From Marivirga harenae (GTDB lineage Bacteria; Bacteroidota; Bacteroidia; Cytophagales; Cyclobacteriaceae): a stretch of DNA of 64,000 nucleotides. Position 1 is the stretch's first letter. The number at the start of each line of letters is the position of its first letter. The translations under genes and the position numbers were made by a program. Below, piece after piece: positions 47,632 to 55,305 of the stretch. The stretch covers positions 1,447,501 through 1,511,500 of the forward strand of contig NZ_CP130565.1 in NCBI RefSeq assembly GCF_030534335.1, written 5' to 3'. The notes beneath the pieces are model-generated. The model was not told where the DNA came from. It saw only the letters and a list, made by a program, of their open reading frames with translations, and ran no database searches.

Positions 47632-48051
47632 TTAAAACTTTTCGATATCAGCAAAGAAGAAACTTCCTTCGATTTGTGCATTTTCGTCTGAATCAGAACC
47701 GTGAACTGCATTTGCTTCAATAGATGAAGCAAATATTTTCCTAATCGTTCCTTCAGCGGCATCAGCAGGATTGGTAGCTCCAATTAATTTTCTGAAATCT
47801 TCAACAGCATTCTCTTTTTCCAAAATCATAGCTACTATATTGCCACCAGACATATAAGCAACCAAATCTTTGTAGAAAGGACGCTCTTTATGAACTGCAT
47901 AAAACTGTCCAGCTCTCTCTTCGCTTAATTTTGTCATTTTCATAGAAACAATTCGGAATCCACCTTCCTCTATCATTTTTGTAATTGCGCCTATGTTGTT
48001 CTCACCCACTGCATCGGGCTTGATCATCGTAAATGTTCTGTTTCCAGCCAT
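47632..48051 (-). CDS. ndk: Nucleoside diphosphate kinase
   Basis: 139 residues, normal length. [10 protein letters not shown] at the start; the catalytic histidine is in [15 protein letters not shown]. Transfers the terminal phosphate from ATP to other NDPs via phosphohistidine. Starts at ATG 48051 with a perfect -7 box upstream. Confidence 0.96.
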   Translation of the reverse strand: MAGNRTFTMIKPDAVGENNIGAITKMIEEGGFRIVSMKMTKLSEERAGQFYAVHKERPFYKDLVAYMSGGNIVAMILEKENAVEDFRKLIGATNPADAAEGTIRKIFASSIEANAVHGSDSDENAQIEGSFFFADIEKF

Positions 48052-48086
48052 TGTATTAATTTTATTGAGTTAAATATTTTGAGCTG

Positions 48087-48094
48087 CAAATTTA
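48087..48094 (-). promoter_or_regulatory. -7 box of ndk
   Basis: Minus-strand TAAATTTG, a perfect TAnnTTTG, 35 bases upstream of the ndk ATG. No TTG at the ideal distance. Confidence 0.45.
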
Positions 48095-48179
48095 AGGGAT
48101 TAATCTGATATGAAATATTATATTTCCTTAAACTGCACATGAATTCCTGATTTCATCAAACGCTCAGCTATTTAGGCGT

Positions 48180-48209
48180 TTGTTTTTCATGATTTTCTTA
48201 TCAACTTTG
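48180..48209 (+). promoter_or_regulatory. Promoter of the DHH-FKBP operon
   Basis: TTG (48180-48182), 19 bases, CAACTTTG (48202-48209), with one mismatch in the -7 box. It lies 36 bases before the ATG at 48246 and is the only candidate for the long run of genes that follows. Confidence 0.5.
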
Positions 48210-48245
48210 CAAATCAATTTAATCCCACTAGGGTTAATCTGATTC

Positions 48246-49289
48246 ATGCAGGATATTTTAAAATTAAAGGAGGTCTTAGAAAACCCTCAGAATATTGTAA
48301 TTACTACTCACCAAAAGCCAGATGCTGATGCATTGGGTAGTAGCTTGGGAATCTATAATTACTTAATTAAAACAGGACATACTGCTACGGTGATAACACC
48401 TACAGATTATCCCAAATTCCTAAATTGGATGAAGGGTAATGACCAAGTTATGGTCTTCAATGAGAATGGGAATGAGGAGAAAGCAAAAAAGCTAGTAGCA
48501 GAGGCGGATCTTATTTTTTGCTTAGATTTTTCCAATCTTAATCGGATAAATGAACTTGGGGATGCGGTTAGGGCCTCTAAAGCAGATAAAGTTCTAATAG
48601 ACCACCATCGTGATCCAGAAGATTTTGCAGAATACGCATATCATGATGTAGATTCAGCTTCAACTGCTCAGTTAATTTTCAAATTAATAAAACTTTTTGG
48701 TGATAAGGAGCAAGTTGATAGTGATACTGCGGATTGCTTATATGCGGGTATTATGACTGATACCGGATCTTTTAAACATCCAAATACAACTCAGGAAGTA
48801 CATGAGATTGTGGCAGAGTTGATAAGCTTAGGAGCAAATAATTCAGAAGTTTCTAGATTGATATACGATACCAACTCCTTGGATCGTTTAAAATTCTTAG
48901 GTTTTGCCCTGAGTGAAAGACTTACGGTATTTGAAAATGAACATGCAGCTTATTTCGCTATTTCTATGGAAGATTTGGAGAAATTCAATTCGAAAAACGG
49001 AGATACAGAGGGATTAGTAAATTATGCATTATCGGTTGATGGTATTACGATGGCCGCACTTTTTACTGAAACAGAAGATGGAACGAAACTTTCGCTAAGG
49101 TCTATTGGTGATTTTGAAGTGAATACCCTAGCTGGAGAATACTTTAAGGGTGGTGGTCATAAAAATGCGGCAGGCGGAAAAGTAAATATGAGCTTGTCTG
49201 AGACCGTCAAATTATTCGAAAAAATAATTAAAAAATACGCTAAACAATTAAAAAACAGAGAAAAAATAGAAGTTTATGAACAATTTTAA
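48246..49289 (+). CDS. DHH/DHHA1 phosphoesterase (NrnA-like)
   Basis: 347 residues. Metal motifs of DHH phosphatases: THQKPDADALGSSLGIY, FCLDFSNLNR, DHHRDPEDF and AGIMTDTGSFKH; the C-terminal DHHA1 substrate part carries GGGHKNAAGG. NrnA-type enzymes degrade nanoRNAs and dephosphorylate pAp. pAp is released by sulfotransferases such as the one at 24.7 kb, a possible but unproven link. Overlaps the next gene by 14 bases. Confidence 0.9.
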   Translation: MQDILKLKEVLENPQNIVITTHQKPDADALGSSLGIYNYLIKTGHTATVITPTDYPKFLNWMKGNDQVMVFNENGNEEKAKKLVAEADLIFCLDFSNLNRINELGDAVRASKADKVLIDHHRDPEDFAEYAYHDVDSASTAQLIFKLIKLFGDKEQVDSDTADCLYAGIMTDTGSFKHPNTTQEVHEIVAELISLGANNSEVSRLIYDTNSLDRLKFLGFALSERLTVFENEHAAYFAISMEDLEKFNSKNGDTEGLVNYALSVDGITMAALFTETEDGTKLSLRSIGDFEVNTLAGEYFKGGGHKNAAGGKVNMSLSETVKLFEKIIKKYAKQLKNREKIEVYEQF

Positions 49290-50208
49290 AAATCTGGCAT
49301 TCGGATTATTATCACTTATACTTATAGTAGCATGTGATAGTCAAAAGCAAGAAAAGACAGAAGATGGTGTAGAATATGTCCTAATTGAGTCAGGAGAAGG
49401 CGGAAGTTTTGAAGAAGGCGATTTTGCTATTTTCTCCATCAAAATTGTCGATAGCAAAGATTCAGTGATGATTGATAGTGAAAGAGATGGCGAGTTGCCT
49501 GTCCAAATTAATGATTCGATACTCTCAACTAGAGGCCCATTATTCTCTATTTTGAAGGAATTGCAAATAGGAGATAGCATAAAAACTAAGTTGTCTGCAA
49601 GTCAGGTATTGACTGAAGGCTTCAGACAGCCCATTTCTCAGGATAAAGACAAAGCTGAGAGATTGACAGTATTTGCGAAAACATTGGAAAAATTAGATAC
49701 TGCTGGTTTCATGGAGTGGCAACAGCAAAAGAGAGTGGAAGCCATGGAAGAAATGCAGAAAAAGGCCGAGGAGCAAAAAGGAATTGATGATCAATTAATT
49801 AAAGACTTCTTGGCACAAAATAATATTGAAGCTAATAGAACTGAGTCAGGTTTATTCTACATCGTTACCCAAGAAGGTAGTGGTGAACAGCCGCAACAAG
49901 GTGATTCTGTAAGTGTGAACTATGTTGGCAAATTGATGGACGGAACCGTTTTCGATACTTCGTATGAAGAACTTGCACAGGAAGCAGGGGTTTACAACGA
50001 AAACCGCACTTATTCACCATTTAGTTTTCCTATTGGTAAAAGGCAAGTGATCGCTGGATGGGATGAAGGACTAATGTTGTTGAACGAAGGTAGTAAAGCC
50101 ACATTTTATATTCCATCAGGTTTAGCTTATGGTCAAAGAGGTTCAGGTCGTAGAATTCCACCAAACAGTCCATTGATTTTTGACGTTGAGCTAGTGGAGG
50201 TAAAATAA
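49276..50208 (+). CDS. Lipoprotein with two FKBP-like domains
   Basis: 310 residues. Lipoprotein signal (LSLILIVACDSQ). Residues about 30-140 form a worn FKBP-like domain, followed by a helical linker rich in Glu and Lys (about 145-185) and a good FKBP peptidyl-prolyl isomerase domain (about 195-310: VSVNYVGKLMDGTVFDTS, QVIAGWDEGLMLLNEGSKATFYIPSGLAYGQRG, FDVELVEVK). Acts in the periplasm. Position beside a DHH gene resembles gldI loci of gliding Flavobacteria; whether it serves gliding or T9SS folding here is inference. Confidence 0.85.
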   Translation: MNNFKNLAFGLLSLILIVACDSQKQEKTEDGVEYVLIESGEGGSFEEGDFAIFSIKIVDSKDSVMIDSERDGELPVQINDSILSTRGPLFSILKELQIGDSIKTKLSASQVLTEGFRQPISQDKDKAERLTVFAKTLEKLDTAGFMEWQQQKRVEAMEEMQKKAEEQKGIDDQLIKDFLAQNNIEANRTESGLFYIVTQEGSGEQPQQGDSVSVNYVGKLMDGTVFDTSYEELAQEAGVYNENRTYSPFSFPIGKRQVIAGWDEGLMLLNEGSKATFYIPSGLAYGQRGSGRRIPPNSPLIFDVELVEVK

Positions 50209-50209
50209 T

Positions 50210-50749
50210 ATGAAAAAAATATTGTTATTGATGATGACGGGGCTAGTTACAGTCCTGTTTTCATCCTGCGAGGAGGAATGTGAGAATACTTACGGAGAAT
50301 GTCCAGAAGAACAGTTGGCAGAAGATGTTCTACTTATTGAGGAATATCTTGAGGATAATAATCTAACTGCTGAGAGACTGACCTCATATGACTTATTTTA
50401 TATTATTGAAGAGCAGGGAGCAGGAGGAGAACCAGAAAACGGGCAGAATATATCAGTAAACTATGTCGGGAAATTTCTAAATGGAAAGGTGTTCGATACC
50501 TCTATTGAATCAGTTGCAAAAGATGCAGAGATTTTCAGTGAATCTAGAACTTATGAACCCTTCAGTTTTACATTAGGGCAGCGTCAGGTAATTTTAGGAT
50601 GGGATGTAGGATTAAAATTGATAAATGAAGGTGGAAAGGCAACTTTGATTTTACCGTCATACTTGGCTTACGGACCACGAGGGAGCGGATCCATTCCCGC
50701 CAATGAAGTATTACTTTTTGAAGTTGAATTAGTGAGCATCAATGAATAA
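50210..50749 (+). CDS. FKBP-type peptidyl-prolyl isomerase lipoprotein
   Basis: 179 residues, one base after the previous gene. Lipoprotein signal (LVTVLFSSCEEE), then one FKBP domain: ISVNYVGKFLNGKVFDTS, QVILGWDVGLKLINEGGKATLILPSYLAYGPRG, LFEVELVSI. Active-site aromatics (FDT, GW, AYG) are kept, so catalysis is likely. Overlaps the possible start of the third copy. Confidence 0.88.
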   Translation: MKKILLLMMTGLVTVLFSSCEEECENTYGECPEEQLAEDVLLIEEYLEDNNLTAERLTSYDLFYIIEEQGAGGEPENGQNISVNYVGKFLNGKVFDTSIESVAKDAEIFSESRTYEPFSFTLGQRQVILGWDVGLKLINEGGKATLILPSYLAYGPRGSGSIPANEVLLFEVELVSINE

Positions 50750-50762
50750 ATTATCATTTGTA

Positions 50763-51269
50763 ATGATCAAAAATCTATTATCAATCAGCATTTTTACTGT
50801 TTTATTTGTTGGTATTTTTTCTTGCCAGTCGGAAGTTCAATGCAATCAAATACCTGAAAATTCAGCAGACCAAACAAGGTTAGAACAACAAATCCAGGAA
50901 ATAGAGAGTTTTTTAGAATCAGAAGGGATTGAATACCAAACTCATTCTTCAGGAATCAGGTACTCAGTGCTTGAGTCGGGAGAAGGCAATTCTCCAGATT
51001 TTTGTTCTGGCGTTTCAGTGGATTACGAGGGCAGGGTACTAGGTGAAGATGAAACTTTTATTTCGGGAATAGGAACAGATTTCTCCTTGAGATCGAATCA
51101 AGTGGTAGTAGGTTTTAAGATAGCTATCAGTTTGATGAATAGAAATGCTGATTACAGACTATTTATACCTGGAGAGCTTCTTATCAATAGAGGTATTAGC
51201 AATACAGTTCCTAGTAGTATCCCTGATGGTGAAAACATTGAGTTTCGCGTTAGATTAAATAGTTATTAA
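50763..51269 (+). CDS. Degenerate FKBP-like lipoprotein
   Basis: 168 residues from the ATG at 50763, which starts a clean lipoprotein signal (LFVGIFSCQSE); an ATG at 50742 is in frame but less suitable. The FKBP outline remains (VSVDYEGRVLGEDETF, QVVVGFKIAISLMNRNADYRLFIPGELL), but the active-site tryptophan is replaced by phenylalanine and the A-Y-G motif is lost. Probably a non-catalytic chaperone or partner of the two active copies. Confidence 0.75.
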   Translation: MIKNLLSISIFTVLFVGIFSCQSEVQCNQIPENSADQTRLEQQIQEIESFLESEGIEYQTHSSGIRYSVLESGEGNSPDFCSGVSVDYEGRVLGEDETFISGIGTDFSLRSNQVVVGFKIAISLMNRNADYRLFIPGELLINRGISNTVPSSIPDGENIEFRVRLNSY

Positions 51270-51288
51270 TAGAGATTAGCGTAATGTT

Positions 51289-51867
51289 ATGAAACTGTGT
51301 TTTGCAACTAATAATCCCAATAAGATCAAGGAAGTCTCTCAGCTCTTAGGAGAAAAATTTGAACTGCTAGGACTGAAGGATATAGGATGTCATGAGGAAC
51401 TAAGAGAAGATCAAAGCACTTTGGAGGGTAACGCTCAACAAAAAGCCGAATACATTTTCGATAACTATAATATCAATTGTTTTGCAGATGATACGGGCCT
51501 TGAAGTGGAAGCTTTGAATAGCGAGCCAGGCGTTTTCTCAGCCCGATATGCAGGCCCTCAACGATCAGATCAGGATAATATGTCACTTTTATTAAGTAGG
51601 CTGGAAGGTTCGCCCAATAGACGGGCACGATTTCGAACAGTGATTTGTGCCTTTATTAACAATCAAAAACACTTTTTCGAAGGAATTGCAGAAGGAGAAA
51701 TCGCAAGAAGACATAATGGGGATAAAGGCTTTGGCTATGATCCTATATTTATCCCAAAAGGTTATTCTCAAACATTTGCACAAATGAGTCTGGAGGAAAA
51801 GAACAATATTTCCCACCGATCAATAGCAGTCAAAAAATTGGTCGAATTTTTAAAAACAAATTCATAA
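51289..51867 (+). CDS. rdgB: Non-canonical purine NTP pyrophosphatase (RdgB/HAM1)
   Basis: 192 residues. FATNNPNKIKEVSQLL (phosphate-binding start), FADDTGLEVEALNSEPGVFSARYAG (catalytic Asp) and KGFGYDPIFIPKGYSQTFAQMSLEEKNNISHRSIA: all motifs complete. Hydrolyses dITP and XTP to keep them out of DNA. 19 bases after the FKBP trio. Confidence 0.95.
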   Translation: MKLCFATNNPNKIKEVSQLLGEKFELLGLKDIGCHEELREDQSTLEGNAQQKAEYIFDNYNINCFADDTGLEVEALNSEPGVFSARYAGPQRSDQDNMSLLLSRLEGSPNRRARFRTVICAFINNQKHFFEGIAEGEIARRHNGDKGFGYDPIFIPKGYSQTFAQMSLEEKNNISHRSIAVKKLVEFLKTNS

Positions 51868-51896
51868 AAACAGTATAAAACTGTAGTTTTGTATTC

Positions 51897-52514
51897 ATGA
51901 ACAAACCATTCATTGTAGGCATCACAGGAGGGAGTGCTTCAGGAAAAACAATGTTTCTGAAAAGTCTGCTCAACCATTTCCCCAAAGATGAAATCTGCCT
52001 CGTTTCCCAAGACAATTATTATAAAGACCGACACTTACAGCCGAAGGACGAAAACGGAGTGGAAAATTTCGATACTCCACAGTCCATTGAGTTTGATGAT
52101 TATGCTCGTGATATAAAAATGCTGAAAGAAGGGAAGCCAGTAAGTCGAAAGGAATATACTTTCAATAACCCAGATGTAGTCCCCAAGATGTTGGAATTTA
52201 AACCTTCTAAAATAATAGTGGTAGAAGGCTTATTTGTTTTTTACTTTCCGGAACTGGTAAAACTATTAGATCTAAAGGTATTTATTGACGCAAAAGACTA
52301 TGTTAAGTTGAAAAGAAGAATTATGCGTGATAATTCTGAGCGCGGCTATGATTTAGATGATGTTTTGTATCGATACGAAAAACATGTGGCGCCTACCTAT
52401 GAAAAATACATAGATCCTTTTAAGTATGATGCAGATGTGATCATTCCTAATAACAATAAATTTGATAAAGGTCTGGAAGTTTTAGTATCTTACCTCAAAA
52501 ATAAGAGTAAATGA
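51897..52514 (+). CDS. udk: Uridine kinase
   Basis: 205 residues. P-loop ITGGSASGKTMF, then DNYYKDRHLQPKDENGVENFDTPQSIEFDDYA with the nucleoside-binding acidic stretch, VVEGLFVFYFPEL, and RRIMRDNSERGYDLDDVLYRYEKHV. Phosphorylates uridine and cytidine for pyrimidine salvage. A -7 box TAGTTTTG (51884-51891) ends only five bases before the ATG, so a leaderless transcript is possible. Overlaps the next gene by four bases. Confidence 0.92.
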   Translation: MNKPFIVGITGGSASGKTMFLKSLLNHFPKDEICLVSQDNYYKDRHLQPKDENGVENFDTPQSIEFDDYARDIKMLKEGKPVSRKEYTFNNPDVVPKMLEFKPSKIIVVEGLFVFYFPELVKLLDLKVFIDAKDYVKLKRRIMRDNSERGYDLDDVLYRYEKHVAPTYEKYIDPFKYDADVIIPNNNKFDKGLEVLVSYLKNKSK

Positions 52515-53203
52515 CCAATCGCTTTGCAGTAATCGGATTAGGACAGTTTGGAGAATCCATCGCACGTACTTTGAGTGACAGTGGTGCGGAAGTACTAGCT
52601 ATCGACATTGACCTTGATAAAGTAGAGGCGATAAAAGATGATGTCGCCTATGCTGTTGCATTGGATTCCACAGATGTGAAAGCTTTAAAAGCCCAAAATA
52701 TTCAGGATATGGACGCAATAGTGGTGGCCATAGGTGAAAATTTCGAAGGACTGTTATTGACTACCGTTTTACTGTTGGAATTGGAAGTAGAGCGAATTAT
52801 TGCAAGAGCCGCCAATTCACAACAGCGTATGATTTTAGAGAAAATGGGAATAGAAGAGATTTTGTCTCCCGAAGAAACGGTAGGTAAAACGGTTGCTGAA
52901 ATGCTGCTCCATCCCAACATGAAATCCTTCCTTCCATTACCCGATGATTATGAAATTGTGGAGATCAATACTCCTGCCCGGGTTGTGGATCAAACCATTA
53001 GCGAAATTGGATTAAGAGAAAAATATAACCTGAACTTGATAACTGTCAAAAGATTGTATGATGAAAAGGTGGACGGTCAATTACAGCAAGTAGAACACAT
53101 CATAGGCGTACCTAGGGCCGATACTTTTCTTAAAGAAACTGATATTATGATCCTTCTCGGAAAATCGAAGGATGTAAATAAGTTTATTGAGGTGAATAAG
53201 TAG
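52511..53203 (+). CDS. TrkA/KtrA family potassium channel regulator
   Basis: 230 residues. RCK/TrkA-N domain with NAD/ATP-binding FAVIGLGQFGESIARTLSDSGAEVLAIDID (about 4-33), then a TrkA-C domain (about 140-225, VVDQTISEIGLREKYNLNLITVKR...). These proteins gate Ktr or Trk K+ channels. No KtrB or TrkH gene follows, so the partner must be encoded elsewhere. It overlaps udk. Confidence 0.9.
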   Translation: MTNRFAVIGLGQFGESIARTLSDSGAEVLAIDIDLDKVEAIKDDVAYAVALDSTDVKALKAQNIQDMDAIVVAIGENFEGLLLTTVLLLELEVERIIARAANSQQRMILEKMGIEEILSPEETVGKTVAEMLLHPNMKSFLPLPDDYEIVEINTPARVVDQTISEIGLREKYNLNLITVKRLYDEKVDGQLQQVEHIIGVPRADTFLKETDIMILLGKSKDVNKFIEVNK

Positions 53204-53394
53204 TTTCAGGTAACTTAGACCTTTTTCCAAAGAATAGTACTTAGGAAATGATATTTGTTAAAAATTGATCTTTCCGCTCCTATTTCCCTTGGTGAAATTT
53301 TATTAAGACAGTTTATTGGTTTAAAGAGACTTTCTCATTGTTCAATGGTTTTCTAGAGAGTAATTTTAAGTGTAAGATTGCTTAAATGCTCGTT

Positions 53395-53745
53395 TTATGC
53401 TTCTTACTTTTTCCATTGATGAAAAAGTAAGAAAAAAATCTAGGTAAAATGAAGCTACTTTCCACAAATGCCAATGCTGGCTTGTCTGCACAAGCAGGCC
53501 CGCCATTTTACCCTCCTACCCGCTTTTTCGCTTAAGGCGAAATTGGGGGTGTCAGCTATTAATGCATTCATTAAATAAATTTTGTCTTAGTGTACTCTTT
53601 TGCAATATTGGAAAAGTGCTAAAACGACCATTTCCGAGGAACTCGGAAAAGCGGGAGGGAGGAAAGTTTAGCGAGCCGGCGGTGGGTCATGCGTTCGGTA
53701 GCATTAAACTTTCTTGATTTTTTGTTTCATTTTGATTAAGCAAAA
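53395..53745. other. Multi-hairpin intergenic element, no gene
   Basis: The stretch 53204-53831 has no gene but contains a row of stems: perfect 13-bp hairpin TTCTTACTTTTTC-loop-GAAAAAGTAAGAA (53402-53434); GGTAAAATG with CATTTTACC (53444-53452 and 53505-53513) enclosing GCTTGT-ctgc-ACAAGC; TTTCGC-ttaag-GCGAAA (53526-53542); TTTCCGAG-gaa-CTCGGAAA (53631-53649); GAAAGTTTA with TAAACTTTC (53662-53670 and 53705-53713). Structured RNA or a non-autonomous mobile element are both possible. Confidence 0.5.
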
Positions 53746-53819
53746 AGAAAGAGAAGAAAGATGATAATGCCCACAGATTCTAAATTAATTCATTCGATAT
53801 TGTAATCTCAAGCAAAAAC

Positions 53820-53848
53820 CTTTTCCAAAATTTAGTACTTTGGAAAAG
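53820..53848 (-). terminator. CTTTTCCAAAG-type hairpin, also end of the regulator gene
   Basis: CTTTTCCAAA-loop-TTTGGAAAAG overlaps the stop of the XRE gene, and on the minus strand it is followed by a T-rich stretch, so it may serve as its terminator. A perfect copy lies at 57553-57581, a worn one near 53222-53250. Confidence 0.55.
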
Positions 53849-54182
53849 TTGCATGAAAAGTATTTACCCCCCCCCCACTATTTGAATACATATATTCTTT
53901 AATTTCTTGAAGTTCGCTTTTCAATGATTTTATTTCTTTATGCAGGTCAGCTATTTCAATTTCATCAGTTTTGGCTTCCTCTGATTGAATTGACTGAAGC
54001 AAATCAATGTAATTTAATCTTAATATTTGACAGATTTGAAATAAATCGTTCAGTAAGATGTCAGACTTACCATTTTCAATTCTATTAAATTTACTTTGGC
54101 TGATTCCTATTCTATCCGCTATAAATTGTTGGCTATAGCCTTTTTTAAGACGTATATTGCGGATGTAATCTCCTATAGACAT
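53832..54182 (-). CDS. XRE family regulator of the peptide island
   Basis: 116 residues. The N-terminal HTH domain (about 1-65) is clear: IGDYIRNIRLKKGYSQQFIADRIGISQSKFNRIENGKSDILLNDLFQICQIL. A linker and a helix (LHKEIKSLKSELQEIKEYMY, probable coiled-coil dimerisation) follow. The last 15 codons come after a run of ten G on the coding strand and read SGGGVNTFHATFPKY. It diverges from the leader-peptide gene across a 116-base AT-rich spacer with a tandem repeat and probably controls it. Adding or losing one G changes only the C-terminal tail. Confidence 0.85.
   Translation of the reverse strand: MSIGDYIRNIRLKKGYSQQFIADRIGISQSKFNRIENGKSDILLNDLFQICQILRLNYIDLLQSIQSEEAKTDEIEIADLHKEIKSLKSELQEIKEYMYSNSGGGVNTFHATFPKY
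53867..53876. repeat. Ten-base C homopolymer inside the regulator gene
   Basis: C10 on the + strand (G10 in the XRE reading frame), in a region where such runs are absent. Nine G would end the protein right after three glycines; eleven would extend it through another frame. This is the typical form of a slipped-strand contingency tract. Confidence 0.7.
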
Positions 54183-54206
54183 GACTTTAAGGTTTTAGTT
54201 GTGATT

Positions 54207-54242
54207 ATTTAAATATAAATAATTTTATTTAAAAATAAATAA
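54207..54242. promoter_or_regulatory. Tandem operator-like repeat between regulator and peptide gene
   Basis: Two direct repeats, ATTTAAATATAAATAA (54207-54222) and ATTTAAAAATAAATAA (54227-54242), one mismatch, exactly 20 bases apart (two helical turns, same DNA face). Each is itself nearly palindromic. The location in the divergent spacer suits binding of two XRE dimers. AT richness makes chance similarity possible. Confidence 0.5.
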
Positions 54243-54298
54243 AAGGCATAAGATGATTTTAGTTATTTGTGTATGTTTAACTAATAAATCTTATAATT

Positions 54299-54502
54299 AT
54301 GAAAAATTTGAGTATTGAAAAAATGGAGCAAGTTGAGGGTGGATGGTCATGGGTTGGATGTGCTGCAGGTGCCGCAGCTTCCTCGGTATCAGGCATTGCA
54401 GGTAGTGCTGCTGGAGTAGGAGCAGCATTTGGCCCAGCAGGTGCAGCCGCTGGCTATTTTGGTGCTTTAGCATTTGCATGTGTAGTTGGAGGGAGTATTT
54501 AA
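54299..54502 (+). CDS. Double-glycine-leader bacteriocin-like peptide
   Basis: 67 residues. Leader MKNLSIEKMEQVEGG has the hydrophobic positions (L4, M9, V12) and final GG that C39 peptidases recognise, very similar to leaders of microcin V and class II bacteriocins. The predicted mature peptide, 52 residues starting W-S-W-V-G-C, has no charged residue; 29 of 52 are Ala or Gly, with several G-x-x-x-G-like spacings and cysteines at mature positions 6 and 46 that could form one disulfide. A membrane-active toxin is the likeliest role; a signal peptide for cell-cell communication cannot be excluded. The C39 transporter for it is encoded 3 kb downstream. Confidence 0.85.
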   Translation: MKNLSIEKMEQVEGGWSWVGCAAGAAASSVSGIAGSAAGVGAAFGPAGAAAGYFGALAFACVVGGSI

Positions 54503-54509
54503 AAATTAT

Positions 54510-54542
54510 ATGCGTTTATACTAAAAGTATAGACGCATTTAT
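54510..54542 (+). terminator. Hairpin after the peptide gene (attenuator)
   Basis: Arms ATGCGTTTATACT (54510-54522) and AGTATAGACGCAT (54526-54538) pair over 13 bp with one G-U, loop of three A, followed by TTTATTTG. The T run is interrupted, so it may let part of the transcription through, giving more peptide than exporter mRNA. Confidence 0.65.
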
Positions 54543-54558
54543 TTGTTTCAAAAAATTG

Positions 54559-55305
54559 ATGAAAAAAGTTATTACTTTTTTAAATTACTATTTTATTAAT
54601 TTAGTTCGTTCAAAAGAAAAACAAATACCGATAGGGTTTGTTTTTTTAGGCAGACCTGGTGTGTGGTTCTTTAATCATTTCCCTTTTGATTTAGTAGTAT
54701 ATTTACTAATTGCGTTCTTTTTACTATTATTTTGTTTTGGTTTAGGTACAGAACTCTTAGAAGAATCCAATTATAATATTGATCCTTTATTTTTACCAAT
54801 CTCTGGCTTTATTAGTGTCTTATTGGTATTTGATTATATCATGTCAGAAAAGACTTTCTTTAATCGATGTAAATATTTGGATTTAGTTTTTGTGAATAAA
54901 CTAGACAAGCTTAAATATAAGATTGCAAATGAACTTTTTGGAGGTAAGTTAATTAGTCTGATATTATTTTTATTACTGACAATTTATTATTTTAAGTTGT
55001 CTAATACTTTCCAAGCATACTTGTTTTTAGTAAGCGTATACCTTCTATACAATTCTTTTTACTTGTTGTTTGTGGATTTTTATTTAAAAAATAAAAACCT
55101 TGCTGTAGTTTTATTTTTTTTATTACAAATAGGTGTTATACTCTATGCTAATGTCGGTACTAATAATGATATTTTTGGAGCGTTATTAAAAATCGAAGTT
55201 GTGTTTAACAACTTGCTTCATAATTTTATTTATGTTTTTGTATTATTTTCAATCTTAGTTTTTTCATTTCAGTTTGTAATTAATTATAAAAAGCTAAGCC
55301 TGTAG
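54559..55305 (+). CDS. Six-helix membrane protein, possible ABC permease or immunity
   Basis: 248 residues from the ATG at 54559 (MKKVITFLNYYF); an in-frame ATG at 54478 would overlap the peptide gene and run through the hairpin. Six membrane segments, among them LVVYLLIAFFLLLFCFGLG, LISLILFLLLTIYYF, YLFLVSVYLLYNSFYLLFV and FIYVFVLFSILVFSFQFVI; the first 45 residues are cytoplasmic and basic. No family recognised. Very AT-rich, like the next two genes. With the 147-residue protein and the ATPase it may form a LanFEG-like exporter protecting the producer. Stop shares a base with the next GTG start. Confidence 0.6.
   Translation: MKKVITFLNYYFINLVRSKEKQIPIGFVFLGRPGVWFFNHFPFDLVVYLLIAFFLLLFCFGLGTELLEESNYNIDPLFLPISGFISVLLVFDYIMSEKTFFNRCKYLDLVFVNKLDKLKYKIANELFGGKLISLILFLLLTIYYFKLSNTFQAYLFLVSVYLLYNSFYLLFVDFYLKNKNLAVVLFFLLQIGVILYANVGTNNDIFGALLKIEVVFNNLLHNFIYVFVLFSILVFSFQFVINYKKLSL

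Noticed and set aside
49276-50208. Naming the first FKBP gene gldI
   Set aside because: The neighbourhood is suggestive, but FKBP lipoproteins are common and no GldI-specific feature can be verified by eye.
54478-54558. Upstream start of the first island membrane protein
   Set aside because: It would overlap the peptide gene and translate through the hairpin at 54510-54538; the ATG at 54559 gives a normal N-terminus.
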